64,000 bases of DNA from Halobacterium litoreum (GTDB lineage Archaea; Halobacteriota; Halobacteria; Halobacteriales; Halobacteriaceae): positions 744,001-808,000 of the forward strand of contig NZ_CP089466.1 in the NCBI RefSeq assembly GCF_021233415.1, in the 5' to 3' direction. The notes below the pieces were generated by a model, which worked only from the letters and a program-made list of their open reading frames with translations, made no database searches and was not told the DNA's origin. This document shows positions 46,107 to 53,757 of the stretch, piece after piece. The position numbers and the translations under genes were made by a program. Position 1 is the first letter of the stretch; each line of letters starts with the position of its first letter.

Positions 46107-46760
46107 TCAGTCGGCGAGCGCGCCGAACACTCGGGCCTCTATCTTGCGGAGGTGTTCGCCGACTGTGGAGGGTGCGACGCCGAGTTCGTCGGCGAGGTCA
46201 GCTTGGCTGGCTGTCCGGGGTTGGCCGTAGTAGCCGAGCGCGACGGCGGCGTTCAGCACCTCCTGCTGGCGGGTGGTGAGGTGGCGGGAGAGCGAGCCCT
46301 CGTCGGGGTCGTAGTCGCCGGTTTCGAGCACTTCCAGCGAGATGGGGGCGTCGCGGGCGGCGGCGGCGAGCGCGCCGAGGTCGGCGTCACTCCCGACGTA
46401 CGTGATGCGGAGCGCGCCGTCGTCGCGGATGCGTATCGGCGTCTCGACGACGGCGTCGCTCTCTCGGTGGCGTTCGAGGAGGCGGCGAGCGGTGTCGGTG
46501 GCGCGAGACTGACTGACCGCCATCCAGCGGTCGTCGCCGGAGACGAGGTAGTCCTCGACGTAGTCGGAGTCCGCCATGATGGCTTCGTAGCGGTCGCTGT
46601 CGCCGCTCCCTTCGGCGAACAGCAGGATGGTGTTGTCGGGGAGCAACTCGACGTGGTGGATGGCTTCCCTGGTGAGCGCCGGGTCGGCGGCGAGCCGTTC
46701 CGCGAGCGGGTGGAACGCGACGCCGTCGCCGGGGTGCGCGAGGACGGTGAGGTACCGCAT
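46107..46760 (-). CDS. Bat-type helix-turn-helix regulator
   Basis: This 217-residue protein has an N-terminal alpha/beta sensor-like domain (MRYLTVLAHPGDGVAFHPLA) and a C-terminal HTH of the Bat/HTH_10 type (LTTRQQEVLNAAVALGYYGQPRTA, then ADLAAELGVAPSTVGEHLRK-like sequence). Such proteins regulate single neighbouring pathways in haloarchaea. It is divergent from the FAD monooxygenase across 177 bases, so that gene is a candidate target. ATG 46760 is supported by a CCAATTAAGT box. Confidence 0.88.
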   Translation of the reverse strand: MRYLTVLAHPGDGVAFHPLAERLAADPALTREAIHHVELLPDNTILLFAEGSGDSDRYEAIMADSDYVEDYLVSGDDRWMAVSQSRATDTARRLLERHRESDAVVETPIRIRDDGALRITYVGSDADLGALAAAARDAPISLEVLETGDYDPDEGSLSRHLTTRQQEVLNAAVALGYYGQPRTASQADLADELGVAPSTVGEHLRKIEARVFGALAD

Positions 46761-46784
46761 CCGTGCGCTAGTTCGGTCGCGTTC

Positions 46785-46794
46785 ACTTAATTGG
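46785..46794 (-). promoter_or_regulatory. TATA-like box for the Bat-type regulator
   Basis: CCAATTAAGT on the minus strand is centred about 29 bases before ATG 46760. Confidence 0.5.
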
Positions 46795-46937
46795 CCGTGG
46801 ATGGCCGGCAGTCGGTGCTTGCGCGGCGACACCCAAACGTCGGGTATGAGACGCGATTCGAGGTGTCGGTCGGTGGGACGGACCGAGAGCGAGACGCCGC
46901 CCCGGTTCGGGGTGGGGGCGGACCACGGGGTGCGTCG

Positions 46938-48104
46938 ATGAGCGGGCCGAGCCCGGACGTGGCGGTCGTCGGCGGCGGCATCTGCGGACTGACGACCGCG
47001 CTGGGACTCGAACGCCGAGGCGTCGACGTGCGGGTCTACGAGGCCGCGTCGGCGTACCGGCCCGTCGGCGCGGGCCTGCTGGTGCAGGCGAACTCCCTGC
47101 TCGCGCTCGCCGAACTCGGCGTCGCCGAGCGCGTGAAGGAAGTCGGAAACTGCTTGCGGGACGGCGCGATTCGCGCGCCCGACGGCACCGACCTGCGAAC
47201 CATCGACCTCGACAGGGTCGAACGCGCGGAGTTCGGACACGGGTTCGTCGCGGTCCACCGCGCCGACCTCCAGCGGGTTCTGCTCGACGCGCTCGACACC
47301 ACCGTGGAGTTGGACAAGGAGTGCGTCTCGGTGACGGACGCAGCCGACCCGACGGTAGCGTTCGCGGACGGCACGCGCGTCTCCGCGGACGTGGTGGTCG
47401 GCGCGGACGGCATCGACTCGGCCGTGAGGGACGCCGTCGCGCCAGACGTGGAGACGCGAGCGCTCGACGGCGTGGTGTACCGGGGCGTCGCCGACGTGTC
47501 GCTGTCCGACCCGCACACTACTCGCGGCGTCGAGGTCTGGGGGGACGGCACGTACACCGGCGGCGCGTCACTCGGCGAGGACTCGTTCTACTGGTTCGCG
47601 ACGCGCCCCGGACGCGCCGCCGCGGGAACCGAGCCGGCGGGCGACGCGCTCCCCGGGCTGCGCGAGCGGTACGCCTCGTTCCCCGACCCGATTCCGGCGG
47701 TGGTGAACGCACTCGACCCCGAGGACGTGTTCCGGTCGGGACTCCGCGACGTGCCGTCGCTCGACCGGTGGGTTCGGGGACGGGTCGCGCTCGCCGGCGA
47801 CGCCGCCCACGGGATGCTCCCGTTCGCGGGGCAGGGCGCCGCACAGAGCATCGAGGACGCGGTCGTGCTAGCCGACTCGCTCGCGTCGTACTACGACACC
47901 GAGGCGGCGCTCGAAGAGTACGAGTGCGTGCGGAAACCGCGCGCCGATCGCGTTCGTGCGGAGTCCCACGTCCTCGGTCGTGTCGGTACGTCGCAGTCGG
48001 GCGTGGTCGCCGGCCTGCGGAATCGGCTGTTCTCGGTCGTGCCCGACCGCGTGTTTCGACGACTCCGGCGGCGGCGCGTGGCGGACACGACGCTCACGGC
48101 GTGA
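46938..48104 (+). CDS. FAD-dependent monooxygenase
   Basis: This 388-residue flavoprotein has the FAD motif DVAVVGGGICGLTTALGLERR, the NADPH/FAD motif VVGADGIDSAVR and the second FAD motif LAGDAAHGMLPFAGQGAAQS, as in salicylate and 3-hydroxybenzoate hydroxylases and geranylgeranyl-like monooxygenases. The substrate cannot be told. ATG 46938 is the family start; the longer frame is non-conserved. Divergent from the Bat-type regulator. Confidence 0.92.
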   Translation: MSGPSPDVAVVGGGICGLTTALGLERRGVDVRVYEAASAYRPVGAGLLVQANSLLALAELGVAERVKEVGNCLRDGAIRAPDGTDLRTIDLDRVERAEFGHGFVAVHRADLQRVLLDALDTTVELDKECVSVTDAADPTVAFADGTRVSADVVVGADGIDSAVRDAVAPDVETRALDGVVYRGVADVSLSDPHTTRGVEVWGDGTYTGGASLGEDSFYWFATRPGRAAAGTEPAGDALPGLRERYASFPDPIPAVVNALDPEDVFRSGLRDVPSLDRWVRGRVALAGDAAHGMLPFAGQGAAQSIEDAVVLADSLASYYDTEAALEEYECVRKPRADRVRAESHVLGRVGTSQSGVVAGLRNRLFSVVPDRVFRRLRRRRVADTTLTA

Positions 48105-48140
48105 GCGACGGCGGAGAGAGCGAAAAACGAGTGGCGCGCG

Positions 48141-49277
48141 TCAGATGGCGAACGTCGCGCGGAGCATGTCCCGGCTGCCGGGGCCGAGACCGACCGCGAG
48201 CACGGCCAGCAGCATCAGCGTCGTGTACCGGGGCGCTTCCTCGCGGAGTTCCTCGTCGAACAGCGACAGCACGAAGATGACGGCGACGACTTTCACGACG
48301 AGGAACGGCCACGCGTCGCCCGTGAGTTGGATGACCGACGCCGGGAGGACGTCCTGGGTGATGTCCACGACGGCGGCGTTGAGCGGGTGTTTCGGGACGA
48401 GGTCGGCGCGCAGGCCGAGTTCCTTCGCCCAGTCGAGACCGACGACGTTCGCGACGCCGTCGACGGCGTGCCCCCAGAGGACGAGCGCGCCGGCGAGCGG
48501 CGTGCCGGCGGCGATACTCGGTAGGTAGCGCCGGACGGGAAGCCAGACGAGGACGGTGACGACGGTGGCGAGACCGAGCGTGAGCACGGTGAAGATAGGG
48601 TGGAACTCGACGTAGTCGGTGGTGACGGCGAGGTAGCCGAGGAAGCCGACCGTGGCCGCGAGGAGGACGGTGCCGATGCCGGCGAGCAGGCGGTAGCCGT
48701 CCTCGACGACGTCAGTGCGTCGCGCGAGGTAGATGGCGACCACCACCGCGGCGAGCGTGATGGCGAACATCACGAAGTAGATGACGGGACTGATGATAAG
48801 CGAGTTCAGCGGGTAGCCGATGAAGGGTTCGGCGCCCGCGGCGACCTCGGCGGCGTTGTTCGCGTCCTCGACGACGCGGAGCGCGCCGCCGAGCAGGACG
48901 AACGGGAACAGGGAGTAGAGGAACTGCATGCTCTCGCCGATTTCGAGGTGGTCGAGCAGGAAACTCACACCGACGAGCGAGACGAGCAGCGTGACGGCGT
49001 ACCCGACCTCGGAGACGAGCGTGTAACCGGGGTACGCGACCGGTTCGCTGGCGGCGCGACACGTCGCGGACTCGTACAGCAGTTGGACGTTACCGCCGTT
49101 CCAGACGGCGCAGTGGGCGCCCTGCGCGTCGGCGTACACGGGGCCCCAGAAGTAGTGCCAGACGAAGCCGCCGTAGACGGTGTCCCGGAGGACGAGGGAC
49201 CCGACGACGAGGGCACCGACGGCGGCGAGGACCACGGCAGTCCACGCGCGCTCGCGGTCGGTTTCGGGAAAGGCCAT
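48141..49277 (-). CDS. DUF63 family membrane protein
   Basis: This 378-residue integral membrane protein has about ten hydrophobic segments. The DUF63 features are visible: a conserved interior with FVLLGGALRVVEDAN and GHAVDGVANVVGLDW. The family is restricted to archaea and has no proven function. An extracellular loop near residues 30-75 contains two Cys. It is convergent with the FAD monooxygenase and follows the Lrp gene direction without coupling. Confidence 0.88.
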   Translation of the reverse strand: MAFPETDRERAWTAVVLAAVGALVVGSLVLRDTVYGGFVWHYFWGPVYADAQGAHCAVWNGGNVQLLYESATCRAASEPVAYPGYTLVSEVGYAVTLLVSLVGVSFLLDHLEIGESMQFLYSLFPFVLLGGALRVVEDANNAAEVAAGAEPFIGYPLNSLIISPVIYFVMFAITLAAVVVAIYLARRTDVVEDGYRLLAGIGTVLLAATVGFLGYLAVTTDYVEFHPIFTVLTLGLATVVTVLVWLPVRRYLPSIAAGTPLAGALVLWGHAVDGVANVVGLDWAKELGLRADLVPKHPLNAAVVDITQDVLPASVIQLTGDAWPFLVVKVVAVIFVLSLFDEELREEAPRYTTLMLLAVLAVGLGPGSRDMLRATFAI

Positions 49278-49321
49278 GGTGTGAGACGCGGGCGGGCGGG
49301 GTTTTACGGTTGCGGTCTCGG

Positions 49322-49771
49322 CTAGAGCGGGAGTTCCTTGGACTCGTACTCGGTGCCGAGCACGACCATCGTCTGAGAGCGCGCGAACCCGTCCATATCG
49401 GCGATGCGTTCGAACATGAGTTCCCGGAGGCTGTCAGTGTCTTCGGCGACGACGCGCAGGATGATGTCCCACTCGCCGGTCGTGAGGTTCACCTCCTGGA
49501 CGCCGTCGACCGCCTTGAGTTGGTCGATAGCGTCCTCCTCGCCGCCCTGTTCGACGCGCAGGCCGACGACGGCGGAGGTGCCGAAGCCCGCGGCCTTCGG
49601 GTCGACGTCGGCGTGGTAGCCGCGGATGACGCCCGCGTCCTCCATGCGGTTGACGCGGTCGTGGACGGTCGCACTGGACATGTCTATCTCGCGGGCGATT
49701 TCGCTGAAGGGTTTGCGCGCGTTCGACTGGAGGGCGCGCAGAATCTCGCGGTCCGTGTCGTCGAGGTCCAT
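49322..49771 (-). CDS. Lrp/AsnC family transcriptional regulator
   Basis: This 149-residue regulator has an N-terminal winged helix (LDDTDREILRALQSNARKPF, EIAREIDMSSATVHDRVNRM) and a C-terminal RAM ligand-binding domain (VVGLRVEQGG, TGEWDIILRVVAED). It should form octamers and respond to an amino acid. ATG 49771 is fixed by an AGTTATTG box about 32 bases upstream. No specific target is visible. Confidence 0.94.
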   Translation of the reverse strand: MDLDDTDREILRALQSNARKPFSEIAREIDMSSATVHDRVNRMEDAGVIRGYHADVDPKAAGFGTSAVVGLRVEQGGEEDAIDQLKAVDGVQEVNLTTGEWDIILRVVAEDTDSLRELMFERIADMDGFARSQTMVVLGTEYESKELPL

Positions 49772-49797
49772 AGCCGTGAGGTAGTGGCTGCGCAGTC

Positions 49798-49808
49798 CCA
49801 ATAACTTA
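49798..49808 (-). promoter_or_regulatory. TATA-like box for the Lrp regulator
   Basis: GTAAGTTATTG (minus strand) is centred about 32 bases before ATG 49771; it overlaps the 3' end of the IMPase gene. Confidence 0.45.
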
Positions 49809-50600
49809 CTCTTCGGGCCGTATTTCGCGGGTGACGTCGAGGACGACGTCGTGGGCTTCGCCGTTGGACGCGACGAGCCCCTCACAGTCCGGTTCCCAGC
49901 GGTCGCCGTGGACGTCCGTGACGACGCCGCCGGCCTGCCGGACCATGTGGACGCCGGCGACGGTGTCCCAGGGGTTCGCGTGGACGTTCGTAATCGTGGC
50001 TTCGAGTTGGCCGGCGGCGACCATCGAGAGCGCCGCTTGCGCGCAGCCGTACCGGCGCATGTCGCCGAACCGGTTGACGATGGCGGCGCAGGCGTCGGCG
50101 TACTCGTCACGCCGGTCGAAATCCCACCAGATGGTGGGCGCGACGACGAACGCCTCGGGGTCGTCCTTGTCGCTGACAGAGACCGGTTCGCCGTTCAGCG
50201 TGACGCCGTCGCTGCCGGCGACGTACGTGTCGCCGAGTGCGGGGAGGTGGTTCGCGGCGGCGAGCGTCTCGCGGTCCTCGACGGCGGCGACCGAGGTGGC
50301 CCAGTACTGGATGTCTCGGACGTAGTTGTTCGTGCCGTCGATGGGGTCGATTATCCACGCGGCGCCGGCGTCGGGGACGGACTTGAGTTCGTCTTCCTCC
50401 TCGCCGACGATGGCGTCCTCGGTGTGGGTCTCGCGGACGACCTCGATGACGCGGCGCTGGGCGTTCCGGTCGGCCTGCGTGACCACGTCGGTCTTCCCCG
50501 ACTTGGTCTCGACGGGGATGCCAGTGCGGAACGCCTCGTGTGCCACTTCGCCGCCGGCGCGCGCGGCGCGCTCGGCGACGGAGACGTAGTCGTCGTTCAT
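49806..50600 (-). CDS. Inositol monophosphatase/fructose-1,6-bisphosphatase family enzyme
   Basis: This 264-residue metal-dependent phosphatase has the motifs VTQADRNAQRRVIEV, EEEDE, WIIDPIDGTNNYVR and the second metal motif NPWDTVAGVHMVRQAGG. Archaeal members hydrolyse inositol-1-phosphate or fructose-1,6-bisphosphate. It is upstream of Lrp on the same strand; the Lrp promoter overlaps its 3' end. Confidence 0.94.
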   Translation of the reverse strand: MNDDYVSVAERAARAGGEVAHEAFRTGIPVETKSGKTDVVTQADRNAQRRVIEVVRETHTEDAIVGEEEDELKSVPDAGAAWIIDPIDGTNNYVRDIQYWATSVAAVEDRETLAAANHLPALGDTYVAGSDGVTLNGEPVSVSDKDDPEAFVVAPTIWWDFDRRDEYADACAAIVNRFGDMRRYGCAQAALSMVAAGQLEATITNVHANPWDTVAGVHMVRQAGGVVTDVHGDRWEPDCEGLVASNGEAHDVVLDVTREIRPEE

Positions 50601-50658
50601 GTCACCCGGGACGCACCTGTCGCTGAAAGAGCCGTCGTTTCTCCCACAGAAGCGTTTT

Positions 50659-50822
50659 TGCGAGGGAAGTCCGCCTCGCGGACTTCCGCATCCCGCGGCG
50701 CGCGAGCGCCGGCGATGCGAGGGAAGGGATTCGAACTTCCGTCGGTGGTCCGACGGCGTTCGAACCCTCCTGCATCCACCCCGTGCGTCGCACGGGCACG
50801 ATGCGAGGGAAGGGATTCGAAC
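50659..50822. repeat. Partial tRNA-Leu 3'-end copies with interspersed perfect hairpins
   Basis: The stretch 50801-50822 at the tRNA-Leu 3' end recurs exactly as 22 bases at 50715-50736; the first 11 bases (TGCGAGGGAAG) occur a third time at 50659-50669. Between the copies lie perfect short-loop hairpins: 10-bp with CTC loop (50665-50687), 6-bp with GCGA loop (50696-50711), 7-bp with TGGT loop (50739-50756) and 7-bp with GTC loop (50780-50796). No gene is supportable in 50601-50801. This looks like repeated insertion or duplication at the tRNA end. Confidence 0.7.
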
Positions 50823-50886
50823 CCTCGAACTCCTACGAGAACGGATCTTGAGTCCGTCGCCGTTGGCCGAGCTTGGCTACCCTCGC
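50802..50886 (-). tRNA. tRNA-Leu (CAA)
   Basis: An 85-base class II tRNA without intron, excluding CCA. The acceptor arms GCGAGGG and CCCTCGC pair fully, with discriminator A. The anticodon loop CTCAAGA, between stems ACGGA and TCCGT, gives CAA. A long variable arm (TCTCGTAGGAG region) and a T-loop TTCGAAT follow, as expected for leucine. It is the only complete tRNA in the window. Confidence 0.93.
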
Positions 50887-51018
50887 ACGCGGCAGTATCT
50901 CGGCGTCTTTCGGGTTTAGGCGTTGCGAATCAGCGCGCTGTGGTTCCGACCGTGTGAACGGGTGGCAATGCTTATGCGGCGACGGCGGGAACGTGTCGAC
51001 GGTGACCGTCGAGAGACC

Positions 51019-51645
51019 ATGGTTTCGTGGATAGACCCCCACGACTCGAAGGCCGAAGCGTGGGGCGGGAACCGCGACGTGTCGATGCCGGAGGCCATCG
51101 AGTCGACCGAGGAACGCGCCCACCGCGTCGAACTCCCGTTCCAGTACCGCGAACACCGGTCCTACGAACGGACGCTCGACGGCGTCGAAATCGGGGGCGT
51201 CACCTACCCGTCCGGGAACTTCGTCGTGAACGGCGGCATCGCCGCCGACCGCACGCTGAAACTCCACGCCCGCGGCCTCCTCTGGCAGCGCGACAGCGGC
51301 GAGAACGCGCGCCGGTTCAAGATGCAGTTGGTGCGCGACCCGCCCGTGACCGACAGCGTGCCGTTCGGCGACTACCGGTCGTGGGAACGGTTCCAGCTCG
51401 GCGAGGTGAACGTCGACGACGTGACCGGACCGTCTTTCGACCCGGACCCGTCGACGAACGAGACGCGCCGCGACTCGACGCCGTTCGGTGACCTGCTCGA
51501 ACCGCTGAAGCGCCGCGTCGCGGAACTCGAACTCGTCCGGAACCCCGCGTTCGCGAAGTACCGACTCGAAGAGCGCGACGAGTGGGAGACCTACGGCGCG
51601 GTGTTCCGGTGGCAGGCCAACGCCTTCCAGCAGCGCGTCTCGTAG
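51019..51645 (+). CDS. Conserved-looking haloarchaeal protein of unknown function
   Basis: This 208-residue soluble protein is charged with no membrane segment. It opens MVSWIDPHDSKAEAWGGNRD and ends VFRWQANAFQQRVS; aromatic residues are frequent (FQYREHRSYERTLDGVEIGG, SYRSWERFQLG-like). I recognise no family. A CTTATG box about 47 bases upstream would give a short leader; a GTG/ATG further up is possible. Its stop lies two bases from the stop of the convergent exported-protein gene, so it borders the TasA-like cluster but may be unrelated. Confidence 0.6.
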   Translation: MVSWIDPHDSKAEAWGGNRDVSMPEAIESTEERAHRVELPFQYREHRSYERTLDGVEIGGVTYPSGNFVVNGGIAADRTLKLHARGLLWQRDSGENARRFKMQLVRDPPVTDSVPFGDYRSWERFQLGEVNVDDVTGPSFDPDPSTNETRRDSTPFGDLLEPLKRRVAELELVRNPAFAKYRLEERDEWETYGAVFRWQANAFQQRVS

Positions 51646-51646
51646 G

Positions 51647-52450
51647 TCAGTCGCCCGCGAACGGGTTGTGGTTCTCGGGCGTGTCGACGTGCCGGCTCTG
51701 CACGGCGCCGAACGACAGCGAGAACGTCAGCTCGTCGCCCTGAATCTGGTTCCCGACGGACTCGGGGAGCCACCAGTGGAAGTTTATCAGGTAGACGCTG
51801 CCCGCGGTGAAGTCCTGGGTCTCGCTGTTGAACGCGCCGTAACCGCCGTCGAGCAGGTAGCCGTCCTCGGCCGCGTCGGCGAGCCCCGCGAACGACCCGA
51901 TGAAGTAACACTCGTCTTGCTCGAAGTCGTCCTCGTCCGGGCAGTCCTCGCGAACGAACTGCTCGGACTCGCTCTCCAGAGTGGCGCTACCGGCGAGGTA
52001 GGTGTGGGGTTTGACGACGGTCTGTATCTCGTCGGCGAGTTCGCCGACTGGTTTCCCGTCCTCGCCGGGCGCCTCCTCTTCCGGTTCTTCGAGTCCGTTC
52101 TCGGCGTTGTCCGTCACGTCGACGGTCGCCCACACGTACGCGGGGTTGTCCTCGACGTGGATACCGATCACGCCGCCGCCGCAGTCGCCCGGCTTCAGGT
52201 CCCCAATCTGGAAGATGGGGCCGTCGCCGTTGTCCGGGCGCCGCGTACTCTCTCGGCTCTCCCGCCCGTGGTAGTACTTCACCCAGCCGAGTTCGAGGTC
52301 GAGTGTCCCCGCGGTCACGGAGTTGTCCTCGCTGGATTCCTCGTCGGAGAGCAGCGCCATCGTGCCGGTGCCGGCGACGCCGAGGCCCGCACCGATGGTG
52401 CCGACGCTCGCGAGCAGTCGCCGCCGCGTGAGTTTCGGTGTGTCTCGCAT
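51647..52450 (-). CDS. Exported TasA/CalY-like subunit candidate A
   Basis: This 267-residue protein opens with a Tat-type twin-arginine region (TPKLTRRRLLASVGTIGAG), a hydrophobic segment and the SipW-type processing region GTGTMALLSDEESSEDN, followed by VTAGTLDLELGW, which fits the start of TasA/camelysin-like subunits. It shares with the next two genes the PGD-G---I-HVEDNP-YV core and the C-terminal pattern WWLPESVGNQIQGDELTFS. It is a secreted beta-sandwich protein, probably a fibre subunit, by analogy with archaeal bundling pili and bacterial TasA. Last of three paralogues on the strand. Confidence 0.78.
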   Translation of the reverse strand: MRDTPKLTRRRLLASVGTIGAGLGVAGTGTMALLSDEESSEDNSVTAGTLDLELGWVKYYHGRESRESTRRPDNGDGPIFQIGDLKPGDCGGGVIGIHVEDNPAYVWATVDVTDNAENGLEEPEEEAPGEDGKPVGELADEIQTVVKPHTYLAGSATLESESEQFVREDCPDEDDFEQDECYFIGSFAGLADAAEDGYLLDGGYGAFNSETQDFTAGSVYLINFHWWLPESVGNQIQGDELTFSLSFGAVQSRHVDTPENHNPFAGD

Positions 52451-52499
52451 GTGTATCGCCCCCTCGTGGGGAGACCCACCGGCGGTGTCGAACCGCCGT
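52451..52499 (-). promoter_or_regulatory. Structured leader before subunit A
   Basis: The 49 bases before ATG 52450 closely match those before subunit B. Hairpin 1 has stem GGCGG, loop TTCGACA, stem CCGCC (52481-52497), which resembles a tRNA T-arm. Hairpin 2 has CCCC, ACGA, GGGG (52460-52471). The rest of the 89-base gap holds another hairpin with a GCGA loop. Confidence 0.6.
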
Positions 52500-52539
52500 C
52501 CCGGCCGCCGCTCGCGCGGTCCGGAGTGGGCGTCGCCGA

Positions 52540-53670
52540 CTACTCCGGCGCGTAGGGGTTCGCCGGGTCGTCGTTGTGGCGGCACTGCTGGGCGTAGAAC
52601 TCCAGGTCGAAGGCCACCGAGTCGCCCTGGACCTCGTTCCCGACCGTCTCCGGGAGCCGCCACGAGAACCCGATGTACTGGGTCGTCGAGTTCGGCCAGC
52701 ACTCGCCGTCGCCGTCGTCTCCGTTCCCGCCGTTGCCGTTGTCGCCGTCCGGACATCGGTAGAACGTCGCGTTGCTGATATCGCCGTACTGGTTGTTCGG
52801 GACGCCCTCCGGTTGCTCGTCGGGCAGACAGATTTCGTCGGTCGACGCCGACACCTCCGCGAGGTAACAGCCGTTCGCGGCCTTCAGCGTGACGTGCGTC
52901 GTACCCGGCGGGAGCGGGTCGGGTTCGTAGCAGAACCCCGAGAGCCCGGTCGGCGTCGCCAGTACGTCCGGGTCGTCACAGGGCACGAACTCGATGCACT
53001 GCTCTTCCTGCGGGCCGCCCGTGGCCTCCCCGACGTACTCCGCTGTCACGCTCTCGGTCTGACTCGCGCCCGCGGTCGGTTCGACGGGAACGCCGTCCCC
53101 GACTTGGTTGTCGAGCAGGACACCGGTCGACAGTTTGTCGAGTACCTCCTGGAGCGTCCCACTGGAGATGATGACCTCGCCGGGTTCGAGTTCGTTGTTG
53201 CCGCCGTCTTCCTCCTCGTCGGTGCCGTCGTACCAGACGTCCACGAGAATCTCGTCGGCGAGGTCGCCCTCCCTCGCCCCGCCGGTGTCGTCGACCTCGC
53301 CCTCCGGCTCGGTGAGGCCGTTGTCGTGGTTCGCCGTCAGGTCGCCCGCCATGTGGACGTACGAGGGGTTCTCGAAGACGTGGAGGCTGATGGTCGCCTC
53401 CCCCCAGTCGCCCGGCTTCACGTCCCCGAGGTCGAACACCGGTCCGGGGGCGTCGGTCAGCGCCTGGCGCTCCACTTTCTCGCCGTTGTAGTGCTCCGTC
53501 CAGTCTATCTTCAAGTCCAGTTCGCCGGCGGTGACCGCGTTCCCCTCCGAGGACTCCGTATCGTTGAGGAACGCCATCGTGCCCGTGCCGCCGAGCGCGG
53601 CACCGGCGCCGATGCCGCCGAGGCCGGCGAGCAGTCGCCGTCGCGTGAGTCGGGGTGTGTCGTCTGTCAT
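52540..53670 (-). CDS. Exported TasA/CalY-like subunit candidate B
   Basis: This 376-residue paralogue opens with TPRLTRRRLLAGLGGIGAG, then GTGTMAFLNDTESSEGN and VTAGELDLKIDW. The shared beta-sandwich core has VKPGDWGEATISLHVFENP and ends SWRLPETVGNEVQGDSVAF and YAQQCRHNDDPANPY. A central insertion of about 130 residues carries several Cys (EEQCIEFVPCDD, CYEP, NGCYLAE, EICLPDE, YRCPDGD, GECWPN), suggesting disulfides or a metal site outside the cell. It lies between C and A with intercistronic gaps of 87 and 89 bases. Confidence 0.78.
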   Translation of the reverse strand: MTDDTPRLTRRRLLAGLGGIGAGAALGGTGTMAFLNDTESSEGNAVTAGELDLKIDWTEHYNGEKVERQALTDAPGPVFDLGDVKPGDWGEATISLHVFENPSYVHMAGDLTANHDNGLTEPEGEVDDTGGAREGDLADEILVDVWYDGTDEEEDGGNNELEPGEVIISSGTLQEVLDKLSTGVLLDNQVGDGVPVEPTAGASQTESVTAEYVGEATGGPQEEQCIEFVPCDDPDVLATPTGLSGFCYEPDPLPPGTTHVTLKAANGCYLAEVSASTDEICLPDEQPEGVPNNQYGDISNATFYRCPDGDNGNGGNGDDGDGECWPNSTTQYIGFSWRLPETVGNEVQGDSVAFDLEFYAQQCRHNDDPANPYAPE

Positions 53671-53733
53671 TGGAATCGCCCCGCGTGGGGAAGACCCACC
53701 GGCGGAGTCGAACCGCCGTGCTCCGAGTGGGTC
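53671..53733 (-). promoter_or_regulatory. Structured leader before subunit B with tRNA-like minihelix
   Basis: The 49 bases before ATG 53670 match the leader of subunit A: hairpin GGCGG-TTCGACT-CCGCC at 53701-53717 and hairpin CCCC-ACGC-GGGG at 53679-53690. Around the first, GACCCAC (53727-53733) pairs with GTGGGTC (53693-53699), making an acceptor-plus-T-arm shape. Whether it acts in processing, stability or translation is unknown. Confidence 0.6.
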
Positions 53734-53757
53734 GAGGCGGGTGGTTGGGTGACCGGA

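Noticed and set aside
50715-50800. A second tRNA gene before tRNA-Leu
   Set aside because: Only the T-arm/acceptor 3' part is repeated; no D-arm, anticodon stem or paired 5' acceptor can be formed.
53693-53733. A true truncated tRNA between subunit genes
   Set aside because: It has acceptor- and T-arm-like stems but no anticodon, and the second copy at 52481 has only a weak acceptor match. Kept as a leader structure instead.
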